The notes beneath the pieces were generated by a model. That model had not been told where the DNA came from. It saw nothing but the letters and a program-made list of their open reading frames with translations, and did not search any database. A stretch of DNA of 64,000 nt from Limanda limanda. Taxonomy: Eukaryota; Chordata; Actinopteri; Pleuronectiformes; Pleuronectidae. Position numbers and translations under genes: made by a program. The DNA is taken from contig NC_083639.1 of NCBI RefSeq assembly GCF_963576545.1, positions 20,446,118-20,510,117 of the forward strand, in the 5' to 3' direction. Shown here piece by piece: positions 1-11,935 of this stretch (positions are counted from its first letter, which is position 1; each line of letters begins with the position of its first letter).

Positions 1-945
1 TTTTCCTTTCAGCGGGTCAGGTTTGTTTTCAGGGAAATTACATTCCACCAAACAAGTCTGATCGAGCATGATCTAGTTTACCATGCTGACATGGGTTTCA
101 AGCCCATAGACTGTATCTAAACATGGACCACTTCCCCTCATTGTACAAAAATGAAGCTGAAATATCTGACTCCTGCTGATACACATGCTCAACCAGTCAG
201 TCAAACCAAAATAAAACACATCAGAAACGCAAACACTTAAACATACGTTGGTGTGATAAGAACTACCTAAAGTGAGATGTGTTCTATGACTTTTTAGTGT
301 TGTCCATCTCCCATCGTGGCGACATTCAGCCTAAACAAGAGAGAGCAAAACATTTATATAAAAAAACGGTGGTGAATTGAACATCCTGTTGTGATACGCA
401 AGCATTGCACCTAGTATGGCAGCTGAGGAGCCCATTCTTGTCATTCTTGTGGAAGAAATCTCAAAAGTAGATTGTGTAAATACTTTAAAAACTCTTGATA
501 TTACAGTCTCTGCCATTGCCCTTGAAATAAGTTAAGATTGACTAACTATTAAGTTATTGTATTAAATAACTTTATAATAAAAAAAAACCTGTCTTCTAAC
601 ATCTGCAACTGATTCGAACACCAAGCAGCCGCCTTTTGTACACTGCCTTTTTAAATATGGCATGTTGTATATACACAATATATTCTTCACTGCACTGGAG
701 ATAATAAAAGTAACAGCTGAGGAATTCATTTGTTTTGACGTAGAAGGATTAGAAGTATCCATCTGCTAAGTTCAGTTGCTGCATATTGTTATTGAAAGGG
801 AGGGAATGAGGCGTTTCACAACTGTGCATGAGTGATCCCATCGTCTTTGCACAACATTCCCTTACTGAAATATTGTATGTGGCTCTGTTACAGTTAGAAA
901 GGCCTGTTACAGTTGTACTGATGCGATACTGGCTGTGTCTCTTAG
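1..945 (+). other. bin2 intron (3' part)
   Basis: This stretch precedes the first bin2 exon visible in the window and is read as intron. I searched it for the BAR exon that should come next upstream and did not find one, so that exon lies before position 1. The only recognisable content is a dispersed fish repeat piece at 105-182. The short open frames here have no recognisable similarity. Confidence 0.6.
105..182 (+). repeat. dispersed fish repeat, 5' part
   Basis: It starts with CATAGACTGTAT, the usual beginning of a fish intergenic repeat that I recall from other teleost sequence. Related pieces occur here at 10174-10199, 11812-11935, 45267-45285 and 59870-59982. Only the first half of the repeat is present. 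The family assignment is from memory; the shared words are visible in the sequence. Confidence 0.45.
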
Positions 946-1984
946 AGTGAAGACCTGCTGAGGAACGACTATGAAGAGAAACTGAGTGACCAGATTGTCC
1001 GCACAATGGAGAACTACACAAGCCAGTTCCCGGAGGTCAAGGTAACGTGATGCCTTTACACATGAAGCAGCTCGTACGTTTGATGACACGTTTAAATGGT
1101 CCATTCGGTTTCTGGTTGGAGGATGATGCTTTTACTGAAGTAGGGCCGACGTCTGTTTTTCAGGAGCGAGTTGCTAAACGCGGACGCAAGCTTGTGGACT
1201 ACGACTCAGCACGTCACCACCTGGAGGCGCTGCAGAGTGCCAAGAAAAAGGATGACGCCAAAATAGCAAAGGTAGGATTGTTTTTATGGTACAGCGCTGA
1301 AATGACGAGTCTCAATGTTTTTCTTGTTTTTTTTAAGAATCTCCCAATGCTCTGTTACAGGCAGAAGAGGAGTTTAACAAGACCCAGAGCGTCTTTGAAG
1401 AGATAAATAACGAGATGAGGGAGGAACTGCCTGTTCTCTATCAGAGGTACGTCTGACCGTGTGGAATTTTATTAATGAATTTCAATACCAGGGTTGGCCT
1501 CAAAATTCCAGTAGGTGTCCTCCTATAGTACACAAGAAAACAATATTAACATGCCTGACATTATTCCTGACTGAAACTGAAATCTGATGTGTAAATGTGC
1601 ATTTAAGGATTTATAAGTCCAGGCAGAGCTTGTTACTGAGGAAGGTCACGTAAATAAACTGAGCTGCTGTCTGTGTCTCTGTAGCCGTATAGGTTGCTAC
1701 GTGACAGTGTTCCAAAACGTATCAAACCTGAGAGACGTCTTCTACAAGGAAATGAGTGTGGTAAGAGATAACACCCAGCATTTTATTACATCACTCTCAT
1801 GTTGCTGATATGAAGTATCTGATATCTGCCTTGCATTAGTTATACACAAGGTTGATGAAGAATTTCCACTGAAGTGTTTATGTTGTGGTTTGGTTTTGCA
1901 GCTGAACCGTGAGCTTTACAATGTGATGAAAAAACTGGAGACTCAACACTCAGGGAAAGCTTTCATCATCAAGGGCCTGAACAG
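946..1984 (+). other. bin2: bin2 BAR domain exons
   Basis: Five exons encode about 150 residues of the BAR domain: the end of helix 2 and helix 3 of the dimeric, banana-shaped membrane-binding module. The Lys/Arg-rich KRGRK and KKKDDAK runs are the positive surface expected to touch acidic lipids. Exon lengths are 96, 108, 86, 76 and 83 bp, with phases that restore frame at each junction. The intervening introns are short (89 to 238 bp), in contrast with the larger introns further 3'. Confidence 0.88.
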
Positions 1985-4900
1985 GTAAGGATTGTGTAGC
2001 TGCTGTTGTTTCGTTGTCTATGGTCACAGTGTTCACAACAAGAAATGTCTTAAGCAACACACAAGCTGACTGCAGCCTGACTGCCCACTAATTCTACAAA
2101 CATTTTTTTCTGGAGATGCATATCTCATGAACAGCTGAACTTATTGACTCAGCACAGTTATTGACTAGTGTATTCTGAGTGGTCTTGGAGTGCAGTGCTG
2201 AGTTTAGAGTGATGTGGACACAAGCGGAATTTTAGAGCTTTATTTTGAGAAGTTGTGAACTTGGGTCTGAAGATGGTGTTGGTTGCTTAACAAACCTTGG
2301 AAATAGCCGACATGCAATGTATGAAAAATAGCCCTTCAGTAAATCATTGAAAGTTATATATAAGCCACATACGTGAACAGTAATAAAGCAAATTCAGTTA
2401 AATTTTATGAAAAACATTGACTATAAACTCACCTTAACTCTGCACCAAAGACTGTTTATAAAAAGCTCTGCTAAAAACGTATAAAAAGTGACAGTATATT
2501 GTTTGAGGAGGACTCATTAATGACAATAAATCATTCTGAAATATCTCTGGAGCTTCAACACAGGACAAGAGAACAGGTATAGAACAGGCACTGCACTAGT
2601 CTGCGCCGATGTGAACTCTCTTCAATGGCTCGTTAGTTTTACAAAATGACTTGTTATGATCAGTAAAAATACATTTTTTTTCTTCAACTAGTACGGCAGG
2701 CAAGTCGAGGAAGAGAAAATCCCTGGTTATCTCCAATCCCATCCCCTGCAATACTGCGTTCCCAGCTGACCATGTCTCCCTACGCCCCACCACCGAAAAC
2801 GGAAAAGACGGCGAGCCCTCCTCCCCCACTGCTCCACAGACCCAAAGCAACTCTGAAGAAACCAGCCCACCAGAAGAGGGCAGCGTCTCCTCCAAAGACA
2901 TCAACTCGTCAGACTCAGATCTCAGCTCCAGCGGCACCAACACACCCCACAGGCAGTCGGTGTGTGAAAATGAGAACAGTGACCGGAGCACAGGGGGTCA
3001 CAGCCTGGAGGAGGTGGAGGAGCAGGAGGTGGCTGAAGCAGAAGCAGAGCTCGCTGGGAACCAGTCGGACGACTCGGGAGTGGGAGTGCCAAAGTTGGAG
3101 GCGGTGAGCCAGGAGGTGTCCAATCCCTCTGATTCTGCAGACAGCGATGCCTCACCCACTCCTGAGCAGGAGACGCTGGTGGATCCACCATCAGAGGAGG
3201 TCACGCCCAAACCTGCACCGGTTCCTGCTCCCCGCCTCTCGTTCCGCTGCACTGACAGACCCCCGCTCCTAACTGCTGACCAGCAGGAGGAGACACAAGA
3301 AGCAACATCCGACCAGGAGACAGCAGAATCTAAAGAGGACTCCAGTTCCCACAGTCCACCTGGCTTCTTGTACAAGGTACCCAACTACCCTTTATAGTGT
3401 CTATAATCAATATTTTTGAAACAATTTAAAACACTCAATTTAAGTAATGAACCTACAGACAATTATCAGGTGAATTTGAAGCCTCCTTCAGCTTGATAGA
3501 GCCTTAAAGTAAGTTGCAGCTCATTGCGTAGTTGTCAATGTTTTGGTTCAGCATCACTGCTGTCAGTAGCAGTTTCAGACATGAACCACTGAGAATGTCC
3601 TCACAATTCGTGTTTACCTTTGCCACATTGACAAGCAGCAGGAGATTATCCGCTCAGACATGTTTACAACACCCTAATCTCCTGGTCGTTCAGGTGAGGT
3701 GTGGTGCTGCAGGCAGAAGCAGGATGCAACTTATTCATTCCACTCTTGAGATCCTGTGTTTCTGTTCACAGCACAACAACACCAGCGTTGGCTCTTATCG
3801 TCAAAGCTCTGACATCTCCATTGGGGTCACCTCGTGTATGGCTCCTCTTATCATCCTGAGATACTTGTATTATATTTTATTTTTTTCAGTTTTGTGTCTG
3901 GTGCGCTTTAGAATTGTCATCAGCACTGTTTCTCGCTCCGGGTGAATCCACCGCAGTATCGTCTGCTGTTTTCTCACATGGTCTCATTCCAGAGATTTTA
4001 CTAGGGGACTGGCAGGACATTTGTGAGATTATTCAGAGTTCAGCGCAGGTCTAAAAGCATCTTTAGTGTTGTGTTCTGCAGCAGGAGAACTCAGTGTTCA
4101 CTGCCTGCTCAACACCAATCAGCGGACACCCACAGTCAGAGACAAGCTGGTAGTGAACATAGTGTTCATATCTCTTGCACACTGTGGTAGGATGTGGAGT
4201 GTTTAAGTCAAAGCTCGATGGTTGTCTGGGTCAAAGGGTTCACCAGATTACAAAAAGCTAAATATTTTCTCATTAAGCTCCAGTATCACGACATGGAGAC
4301 AGTTTGACTGAATTTGTCAAGGTCGTGAGATTCCAGTCTCAAAAGTCTCTGCCAATACGCTACATTTAAAAGACTCACAGTGAAATGTTACAATGGGAGC
4401 AAGTGTACTCAAGAAATAGGTGACAGTGTGTTCCTTCTGTGTGTATAAAGGAGTGGCTGTTGATTCATTTGAATAATACCTTTTCAAATCCATGAAGGTA
4501 CAAATTGCATTTACCTCCTTTTTATTTGGTGGAAGGAAAATCTCGAACATGTACTACAAAATCTGAAAAACATTCAATCCTTTTGGTGAACTGAAGGTTG
4601 GCGGTTCGATCCCAGTCTTTCCCATATGCATGCCGAAGTGCCCTTGGGCAAGATACTGAAACCTGAATTGCCCCTAATAGTTATTGGAAGTCGCTTTGGA
4701 TAAAAGCGTCAGCTAAATGATCTGTGATGTAATGTAAATTCCTAAGCTTGCATTGATGTGCCTTTCGTTTTACACCAGGGGGTGGCGCTGGAGAGCCATG
4801 CAGCATCTGAAGAGGGCCTTCTCCAGTTTGAACAGGGAGACGTCATCCTGGTACTTGCTGACACTCAAGAGGTTGGTTTGTGTTCTTGTTAAAGCATTTC

Positions 4901-5988
4901 TTGTTTCCTGTGCTACCTCAGAGATGAGGGAGATAGAAGAGTAAAGTCTGCTCCCTCTAACTGAATTTGTGTCCTGGTCAATACATTGTGGGGATTTTTT
5001 TTCTTCGTCAGACTTGTATATGTGCATCCAGCTGGAAATGCACTGTTTTCACAGCTTTTTGATTTTCTTCTACAGTGGATTGATACTTCAAATGATGCAT
5101 AAGAGATTACCACTGCGGATCTGAAAGCAGAAAATGTTTCAAATTAAAATATTCTTACTAATAATCAGAAGTTGATTCGTTAAACATTCTCATGCTGAAA
5201 GTCAGGAAAAAGCTTGTAAAAACAAGTGGCATTTAGGTTTAGGAATCCTGTCCACTCCTGTCAAGCTTTAGCACTGGAAGAAACTGTTGTTGTTAATAAT
5301 GCATATAAATAACTGAGAGGTAAACTGCCCCATTATGTCAGTGCAGTCATTGATAATGTCCTTTTTAAAAAGCACATTTCAAAAATCATATCGGCTCATC
5401 AGCAAAACATTTGTTATATGGTTCACTAGGTGAATATTAATTCCTCACAAAATAAAATAAATAAATACATATTTTGAATAACTTTTTACTTTTTTTAAAA
5501 TGTCAACATTATTCAATGTTATTTAATTCTTATTTTGGTTACATCAAATATTGTTCTTTGGGACCAATTACTAGTTATATTTTTTAAAGATTTAACAAGT
5601 GTTTTTCAACTGGATGTAATTCAATCTTCTAGTATCTTACACACTCGTATATTAATGAATATCGAATTAACTGAGACATTAACCATCGCTTGCTCTCAGG
5701 AGGAAACTCTAAGAACCTTTGGTGCTGTTTTGGAGGAAATATAAGACACCGCTGCATATTTCTGTCATTCTTTTCATAAAGCAGGAAAAGTAAATTGTTA
5801 ACATTGACTAAATGTCAGATCTGATTGTTGATTTGCTTCTTTAAGATCTCACATGTGTTTAATGTGTCTCGCAGCAAGACGGCCTGGTGAGGGGGATCAG
5901 GGAGGAGAGCTGGAACCAGCACACAGATCTAGAAAATCACTCTGGGATCTTCTCGGAAAAACTCATCAAGCCTGTTCAGCCAGAATGA
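946..5988 (+). CDS. bin2: bin2: bridging integrator 2, 3' eight coding exons (5' partial)
   Basis: The gene encodes a BAR domain protein that senses and shapes curved membranes and, in mammals, acts mainly in blood cells. Coding exons are 946-1041, 1164-1271, 1361-1446, 1685-1760, 1902-1984, 2692-3376, 4779-4871 and 5875-5988 (TGA at 5986). All are flanked by AG and GT and join in one frame of 446 codons. The first five give the C-terminal two thirds of the BAR domain. Words such as [18 protein letters not shown] and [11 protein letters not shown] fit the amphiphysin/BIN family, and SLVIS just after the BAR region points to BIN2 rather than BIN1 or AMPH. A 685-bp exon then encodes an acidic, Ser/Glu/Pro-rich linker. 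The last two exons encode an SH3-like domain. The N terminus, including the amphipathic helix, is outside the window. Confidence is high for family and good for BIN2; with one window I cannot say which fish duplicate this is. Confidence 0.9.
1985..2691 (+). other. bin2 intron between BAR and linker exons
   Basis: A 707-bp AT-rich intron with a GTAAGG donor and a T-rich tract before the AG at 2690-2691. I see no exon or recognisable repeat in it. Confidence 0.7.
2692..3376 (+). other. bin2: bin2 central disordered linker exon
   Basis: One 685-bp exon encodes about 228 residues rich in Ser, Glu, Pro and Asp with no predicted fold. A basic patch (GKSRKRK) comes right after the BAR domain, followed by long acidic Ser/Glu runs. 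A Pro-rich stretch near the end contains PVPAPR (3218-3235), which fits the Px(P/A)xxR consensus bound by CIN85/CD2AP SH3 domains; this is inferred from the motif only. Overlapping open frames on the other strand are by-products of the biased composition. Confidence 0.85.
3377..4778 (+). other. bin2 intron with a SINE
   Basis: A 1,402-bp intron between the linker exon and the first SH3 exon. It is unremarkable apart from the tRNA-derived SINE at 4591-4737, which ends only about 40 bp before the next exon, close to the branch point region. Confidence 0.65.
4591..4737 (+). mobile_element. tRNA-derived SINE with L2-type tail (5' truncated)
   Basis: A polymerase III B box, GGTTCGATCCC, lies at 4603-4613. 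It is followed by the conserved SINE core (CCTTGGGCAAGATACTGAA region) and a 3' tail containing AAGTCGCTTTGGATAAAAGC that ends in TGTAATGTAA. The same tail closes the L2 LINE at 9580-10267, as expected if the SINE uses L2 machinery. The A box part is missing or degraded. Confidence 0.8.
4779..5988 (+). other. bin2: bin2 C-terminal degenerate SH3 domain (two exons)
   Basis: Exons 4779-4871 and 5875-5988 encode about 68 residues aligning with the amphiphysin/BIN1 SH3 domain: GDVILVL, then ESWNQH and GIFSEKL. Several positions that normally bind Pro-rich ligands are replaced. The ALYDY-like segment reads ALESHAA, the first Trp of the WW pair is Leu (DGLVRG), and the FPxNY-like segment reads FSEKL. 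The fold is probably kept, but classical PxxP binding looks weakened. As I recall it, human BIN2 ends without an SH3 domain. The 1,003-bp intron between the exons shows nothing else. Confidence 0.75.
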
Positions 5989-6375
5989 GGCAATGGTCAC
6001 TCCTCAGTCTGAAAAATGTTCTTCTTTCACACAAGAGTTGTGGTCTCTCTCTCCCTCTCACACACTCACACATACACGTACACACTCACACACATGGAGG
6101 GAGTGAACCCATATGTTTTGGGTGCAGATCCTGTACAAACAGATGAGCGTGTCCCACACGGTTACTCACATGCTAAGATGTTGCAACATGTGGAACAAAA
6201 GTGAATGAGCTGCAGAACATTTTGTAAGAGATGTTTGGAAAAGTTACAGTATTGACAGTATTTTACTCTTTTTGTATTTTAAATGTCTTTCTACGAAACA
6301 CTGTGAAAATCTTTTTTAAAATTGATTCTTTAACCCTGTGATAAACTTCCCAATAAAGTTCTAAATAAAAAAAGG
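5989..6375 (+). promoter_or_regulatory. bin2: bin2 3'UTR and polyadenylation signals
   Basis: After the TGA there is about 380 bp of untranslated sequence with a short CA-rich stretch at 6057-6095. Two AATAAA hexamers follow (6352-6357 and 6364-6369), with an A-rich run and then a GT-rich area, which is the usual layout of a cleavage site. Confidence 0.7.
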
Positions 6376-9300
6376 AGGATGTGACTCTGAAATTTTCATA
6401 CAACCATTTCTTTATTGTGCCATGTATTCATTTGATGAATCCAAGTTGAGACGACTCAGTCAAGAGATTTTGCATTTTGTAAATAAAGTTGTGGCAGGAC
6501 TGCAGATAAATAGCCTCGAGAAAAGGACTCCAATGAATCACCAGATTGGAATGTGAAAATAATGTGAAGACCTGGAAACTGAGACTTGTTGACTGACTGA
6601 CTGTGAGAAGTTTGTGGAAGAGAGGTCTGTCTTGTATAAAAACATGCCGAGCTGGGGCTGATGCCATCTAGTTTGGCAGTTCTGCTGTGTGGAAACAAGA
6701 AACTTGATTTCCTCACTGCAGATTATACACAGATCTACTGTAGCCAGCTGGTTAATGAGCTCACACCAAAGAGGGAGTTGAAGGATCCGTGTGGATAAAT
6801 GCAGCTATAAGGCTTCTCTGTTACACAGTTGTTTCATGGCTTTTCAGACAGATAGCTGTGGTGTGCTGACTGGGTTGAGACCAACTGTATATATGAGACT
6901 TGAGTTTGGTGTGGTCATGTTAAGGGCCAACAGCTGGGGCTGTCAACAAGCTTCTGAACTAGCAAATCAATTAGCTGCAGTTCCTACATATCCAAAGGTC
7001 TGACACAAGGCAGGACCACATATTTAGTCTGGGAAACAAGACTAAGAAGAGACGATTACCATTCCTGTGGTGCCCGACAGTGAACACCCATTTCAAACCG
7101 ACGGATCAGAACAATCGTGGTCACTGGGTAGATCGAATGCAACAGAACGATTGTGTAGCTCAAATGGAGAGGACGTTGATCCTGTGATGAGGGCCACTCT
7201 GCCACTTAACTTCTGATTCATGCATTTAATCCAACTTTTTAACAATACATGCTAAATTTGTAGTTCCTTGCTACACCACTGGCTAAGGGCCCGATCACAT
7301 ACACAAATCCAAAGTGAATTTCATGGGTCGAAGCTAATGAAGTTGAACTTCACGTAAAGCCGAGCTGCGATATGCCTTGTCAAAGAATGAAGTGAATGGG
7401 AGGCAAAGGTTCGCCACTGAAGAAATTGTGGGAATCATAAAAACATTTTTGTCCTAATGATGGCAAGTCTTGAAAAGTGAATGGATCACAAAGCATCCAC
7501 TGGCAGACATCAATGTATGAAGTTTCATAAAAGTGCATCAAATTGTTTTCAAGACATTTTACTCAGGATCACTAATGTCAAACTCAAGATGTCATGGAAA
7601 TCAGTGGCTCAACAAAATCTTCATCCATATGGAAATTACACAGCAGTCCTTCCTGCAGCCTTGTTGTTATTTCAGGCTACACCAGAGTGGTGGATCGACT
7701 GACAGATGTATAGAGATCAGTAAAGACATTTTGCTAGCACGGCTAAAAGTCGTTGACTGAAATGCTTCTCTTGTCTTTTCTAAGGAGATGTTAGATTGAC
7801 ACTTTTATTGCACCCAGAGCAAAGACATATTTACTATGAGAGTAGTGCTGGGAAGAGGCGTTCACACTCTGTGGTTTATTGGCACTTGTTGATGCCTCTG
7901 GGTACTGTTGTAAGTTCCATTGAAAGGTGTTCGCTCATTAAACAACATGTTTCGACACAGCTGATGGCGACAATCAACGTCAGCACTTTATCAACTTTGT
8001 GTCAAGTTCGTCTTTCTACAGAAAAATGAACCATTTAAAAGACCACTGGTCAACTCAATCTATGATGAAGACCACACCATAAGATCTATGATTGAAAGCT
8101 AAGAGATGGATTTTGAGATGAGATCATAAACCCTCACTGAAACCTTCTATTTCAGTAATGATGCAATAGAACATTTTAAGGAAGTGAGGTGGCGATGATC
8201 TGTCAGGTTGCTGATGAGCCAAATTGTGCAATGAGGGAGCAGACGTTGCCAAGACGAATTTCAACAGTAACTTTAATTAAATAAAAGTTAGAGGGAGGAA
8301 TAAATGTTGAAACAAAGGTGTGCCTGCTGTGTCTTCTGTTCCAGATGAAAAACTCCTGCTGCTGGTTTTCTTAATATAGTAGTGAACCTCATTCTGCACC
8401 ATTCCTGCTAAATGAAGTCACCCCAGTGACACAGGGACTCGGTGTGTAAAGTCGCCTGACTTGGGTTGGACTCTCTCTTTCCCTGTTTGCTGAAAGCAGA
8501 ACACGAGATCGATTCAAATCGCAAAGTCTGTGGTTTCCTTGAGATTCTCTTGTGAAATAACATCTGGATATTAAAAGGTTTACAACCTAACATGCCGCTG
8601 ATTTACAGCTGTTGTTTTTGCCTGTGGGAGCAGAGAAAAAACCGTTTCCTCCACCGGAGCATTTTTCCTGAACACGACACTGAGATATTTACTCCGATTA
8701 ATTACTCTTTTAACTCACAGGAAGCCCTTTCAGGTGGTTGTGGGCATGGTTGCTGGTTGATAGCAGTGGTTTAGGCTTTTTTAAATTCCCTCTGCATTTC
8801 TTATCAAACTCAGAATAATGAAGTCATTATGTTGCCTTTCCTTCCAGAGCATTTTACATCTTTATCTTCCTCTTGGTTTCTTTCTCTCCTTCCTTCTTCC
8901 ACGGTGACAGAGAAACCAGACACTCTAAATATAGACACATTTCACTTGAATATTTTTCAGGCTACCTGTGGGAATACACTGAAAGATCAGGACACAGGCA
9001 ACCACAGTCAAGCCCACCTCTTTTGATAGGAATCCAGCGGTAACTGAGACTCTGTTATTAATAGAGCTGCTCCGTCCCTGCGAGGTTAATATTGAAAGGT
9101 GATATTCACAGTGGAGTATTCGAGGCTGCACTCCAATGTGAATATAATGCATTGTTATTTGTCTTTTTCTCAATGAGGGGCCTCTGTCTGGCTGAGCACA
9201 TCACTCTGGGGCCTGTTTCTTCTCCGCCAGCCTCGTGCTTCTCTGCCCGGTTGTGGTGTGAGTGTGCGCTCGCAGCGTCTCGAGGGGAGTAGGTGAGTAG

Positions 9301-9579
9301 GTTACTTGGGGCAAACTGGTGTATCTGCTCGGGTCCATTAAGGAGGGGTGTTGTGTTGACAACCCGAATGATAGATAAACTCGGATATGGTCCCTGGGAG
9401 AGCTATGGAGTTTCAACCACTGCTTGCTCACATTCCTCATCATTCAAACTCAGTGTGGATCAGGCTGATGGAAATGAGAACCAGTCAGAACTTTCACTGC
9501 CGAATGTTCACGAGTGCATACAACTTCATGGATATACATGTCTCTGTTGGTGGTGGGGGAATATTAAAAGAAGGAGAAT
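6376..9579. other. intergenic DNA without recognisable genes
   Basis: About 3.2 kb between bin2 and the L2 fragment. Open frames are short (under 90 codons), lack recognisable motifs and do not join across plausible splice sites. A sequence around 7270-7420 beginning GGGCCCGATCACA looks like part of a dispersed element, but I could not find its other end. Confidence 0.5.
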
Positions 9580-10267
9580 TAACTTCAACGTCCCTCAAGG
9601 TTCCGTCCTGGGCCCTCTCCTCTTCTCTCTGTACACCAACTCTCTTGGCTCTGTCATTCACTCGCATAGCTTTTCCTACCATAGCTATGCTGATGACACC
9701 CAACTAATCCTCTCTTTTCCCCGATCTGAAACACAGGTAGCAGCACGAATCTCTGCCTGTCTGACTGACATCTCTCAGTGGATGACCGCACACCACCTGA
9801 AAATTAACCTTGACAAGACTGAACTACTCTTCCTTCCAGGGAAAGACTTGCTCCTTCACTGCGAGCTCAACACTCATCAACATCATGACTGTTTGCTGTA
9901 CTGGCTCCTAAATGGTGGAATGATCTCCCCATCGACATCCAGACATCAGAAAGTTTACACATCTTCCACCGCAAACTAAAAACATACCTCTTCCGACTAT
10001 ACCTTGAATAAAAAATAAAAAATTTAAAAAAATTAAAAAAAAATTACTAACAATTTTTGAAACTAACAATTTAGTAGCACTTATATGGCACTTACTTATA
10101 GCATTTTGTAGTTTTGCTTTATTTTTGAAGAAATTGTACTTTCTTGATGTTCTTGTTTTGTACCCTCGGGGTAGAATCATAGACTGTATATATAAAGGGT
10201 AGAATGCACTTATTGTAAGTCGCTTTGGATAAAAGTGCAGCTAAATGAAATGTAATGTAATGTAATG
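9580..10267 (+). mobile_element. L2/CR1-clade LINE fragment (reverse transcriptase and 3' tail)
   Basis: From about 9586 the frame reads a non-LTR reverse transcriptase with [12 protein letters not shown] and the catalytic YADD (9686-9697), followed by HLKIN and [11 protein letters not shown]. After about 9870 an internal deletion joins this to the C-terminal end of the same protein (WWNDLP-like, then KTYLFRLYL) in another frame, so the copy is dead. The 3' end carries the L2 tail at 10216-10267 with repeated TGTAA. A short piece of another dispersed repeat (10174-10199) interrupts the AT-rich stretch before the tail. Confidence 0.85.
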
Positions 10268-10429
10268 AATTTCTATATAGGGCATGCACTTGCACTGAGG
10301 TAGCAACAAATTGCAGAATCACAAAAAAAACAAGAATGAGCTGGGACATTGGCAGAGGGCATACCTCCCGGCTTGCACCCTATCATGCAATATCAAAGAA
10401 AGTGAAAATAATTCCTGGTTATGCCTTCT

Positions 10430-10860
10430 CATCTTCTTAAGAGTGGTCTGTTGGAGCAAGCCCAAGACTGGGAAATACTGCAATCAACACCCTAGGACCA
10501 GATCTGGTTTTCCAACTCGCTGCATGCCGTGTACTTCGGACAGAACCCTGGGAGGATGCTGCTGATGAAGGGAATGAGAGACGGCAACTGAGGCTAAACA
10601 ACAAAAAGTCTGCCCAGCTACAAGGGTTTTACTGCAGCAGCCACCATTAGGTTGCTAAAAGAGCTGGGAAAACACAGACAAGCCCTGCGCCAGACCATAA
10701 AAGAAACATCAGGGACTGCAGAAGCTGCAGCCAATGGCTCTGGATCAAGAGGAAAGACCCCAACTGGGCCCCACAATGTTAGGGACACACCCAGGTTTGA
10801 TGAGCCTCTGGTGGGCCTACCTTAACAGAGGGTGTCTTTTAAATAATAGGCAGAAACCCC
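10430..10860 (+). repeat. decayed transposon-like sequence, family not identified
   Basis: Several frames show protein-like but interrupted reading (for example WLWIKRKDPNWAP near 10737-10776), higher GC than the flanks, and stops. The style resembles a degenerate retroelement coding region, but I cannot name the family. It lies just after the L2 fragment and may be an independent insertion. Confidence 0.4.
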
Positions 10861-11811
10861 CAGATGACAGTAAGTTACACAACTGAAGATATGTCCCTAA
10901 TACTGCTGGTGGTCATGAACATCTTTTGGTGGTTGGCAATTCATCATCAGACTACAGTATGCAAGGCCTTCAAACTTACAAGAGACATTCACCATCTTGT
11001 CCTAGGTTTTAAAATAAAATGTGCCACCTTTCCACCAAGTTTCAACAATATCAGTAGCTTTTGAGTAATAGACAGACAAACAGCAACGAAAACATAAACT
11101 CTGATGATCTTCTTGGCGGAGGTACAAGTTTAACCTCAGTGGGAATAGTAGAGAGGAAATCTTCAGGCTGTATTTCTTCCCGTAACAATATTCTTTTTCC
11201 TCTCCCCCCGACTCAGGAACGGTAGAGGTCAGGGAAGGTCGGAGGTCAGAGCTCAGACACACAAAAACTTCCCTGGAGCCAGTTGTGAGTGAGTGTGTTG
11301 CTCTAAGATACTTCAGCATGGGAGATGACTGCTGAAGCTGGAGGTCCTTGTGCTGCAGGATGATCCTCCAACCCACAACACCACCTTCCTGTGTATTGTG
11401 CATGCATTCTTACTTCTTTGTATACTAGGAGCTCACACAGCTGTTCTGCATTTTGGACCAACAATGAAATCGTTATTATCATTATCAATATAGGGATTAT
11501 TAAAACCTGTATTAGTATGATTAGTATTGTTATTAGTGTCTCTAAAACTAAACAAGCTATAAACGAAACATTAATATACTCCCACCAAATAAAGTTGATA
11601 TAATATAACAAACAGTTTCCTATTTATACATCTAACAGACACCACCTAGCATTCCTTTGGAATCTATTTGCATTCAATTGATAGATTTAAGTAAAATATT
11701 GACAAGATTGATGTTAGCCTGAACCATAAACTGTGAAATGCAAAAAATAATTAGTTAGAAAGGCTGCAAGGAAAAGGGGCTGCAAAGTCCCTCCGGGTTT
11801 ATCTTAAAGAC

Positions 11812-11935
11812 GACACGTATGCTCCTCAAAAGTGAAGCCAAGGCGTCTTGACTGTCACCTGGTGGCTGGCTGCGGTATAGATCATAAATTCATCCCTCAT
11901 CCAGTAGATAAAACAGGGACCAAATAGTCTAGCCT
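11812..11935 (+). repeat. dispersed fish repeat, 3' part
   Basis: It contains CTCCTCAAAAGTGAAGCCAA and CACCTGGTGGCTGGCTGC. The reverse complement recurs at 59870-59982 with many substitutions, and the piece at 105-182 matches the other half of the same family. No coding content is seen. It looks like an old, non-autonomous interspersed repeat. Confidence 0.55.

Noticed and set aside
1..60. A possible upstream bin2 exon after TTTCCTTTCAG
   Set aside because: The following bases do not encode the expected BAR segment in any frame, so the acceptor-like sequence is taken as chance.
2596..3384. Long open frames opposite the bin2 linker exon
   Set aside because: The compositional bias of the Ser/Glu/Pro-rich exon leaves the other strand free of stops. 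The plus-strand frame is supported by splice sites and family similarity.
4591..4737. A true tRNA gene
   Set aside because: Only a B box and degraded surroundings are present, no cloverleaf can be drawn, and the LINE-type tail shows it is a SINE.
7260..7420. A possible MITE starting GGGCCCGATCACA
   Set aside because: No inverted partner or target duplication could be found within a reasonable distance.
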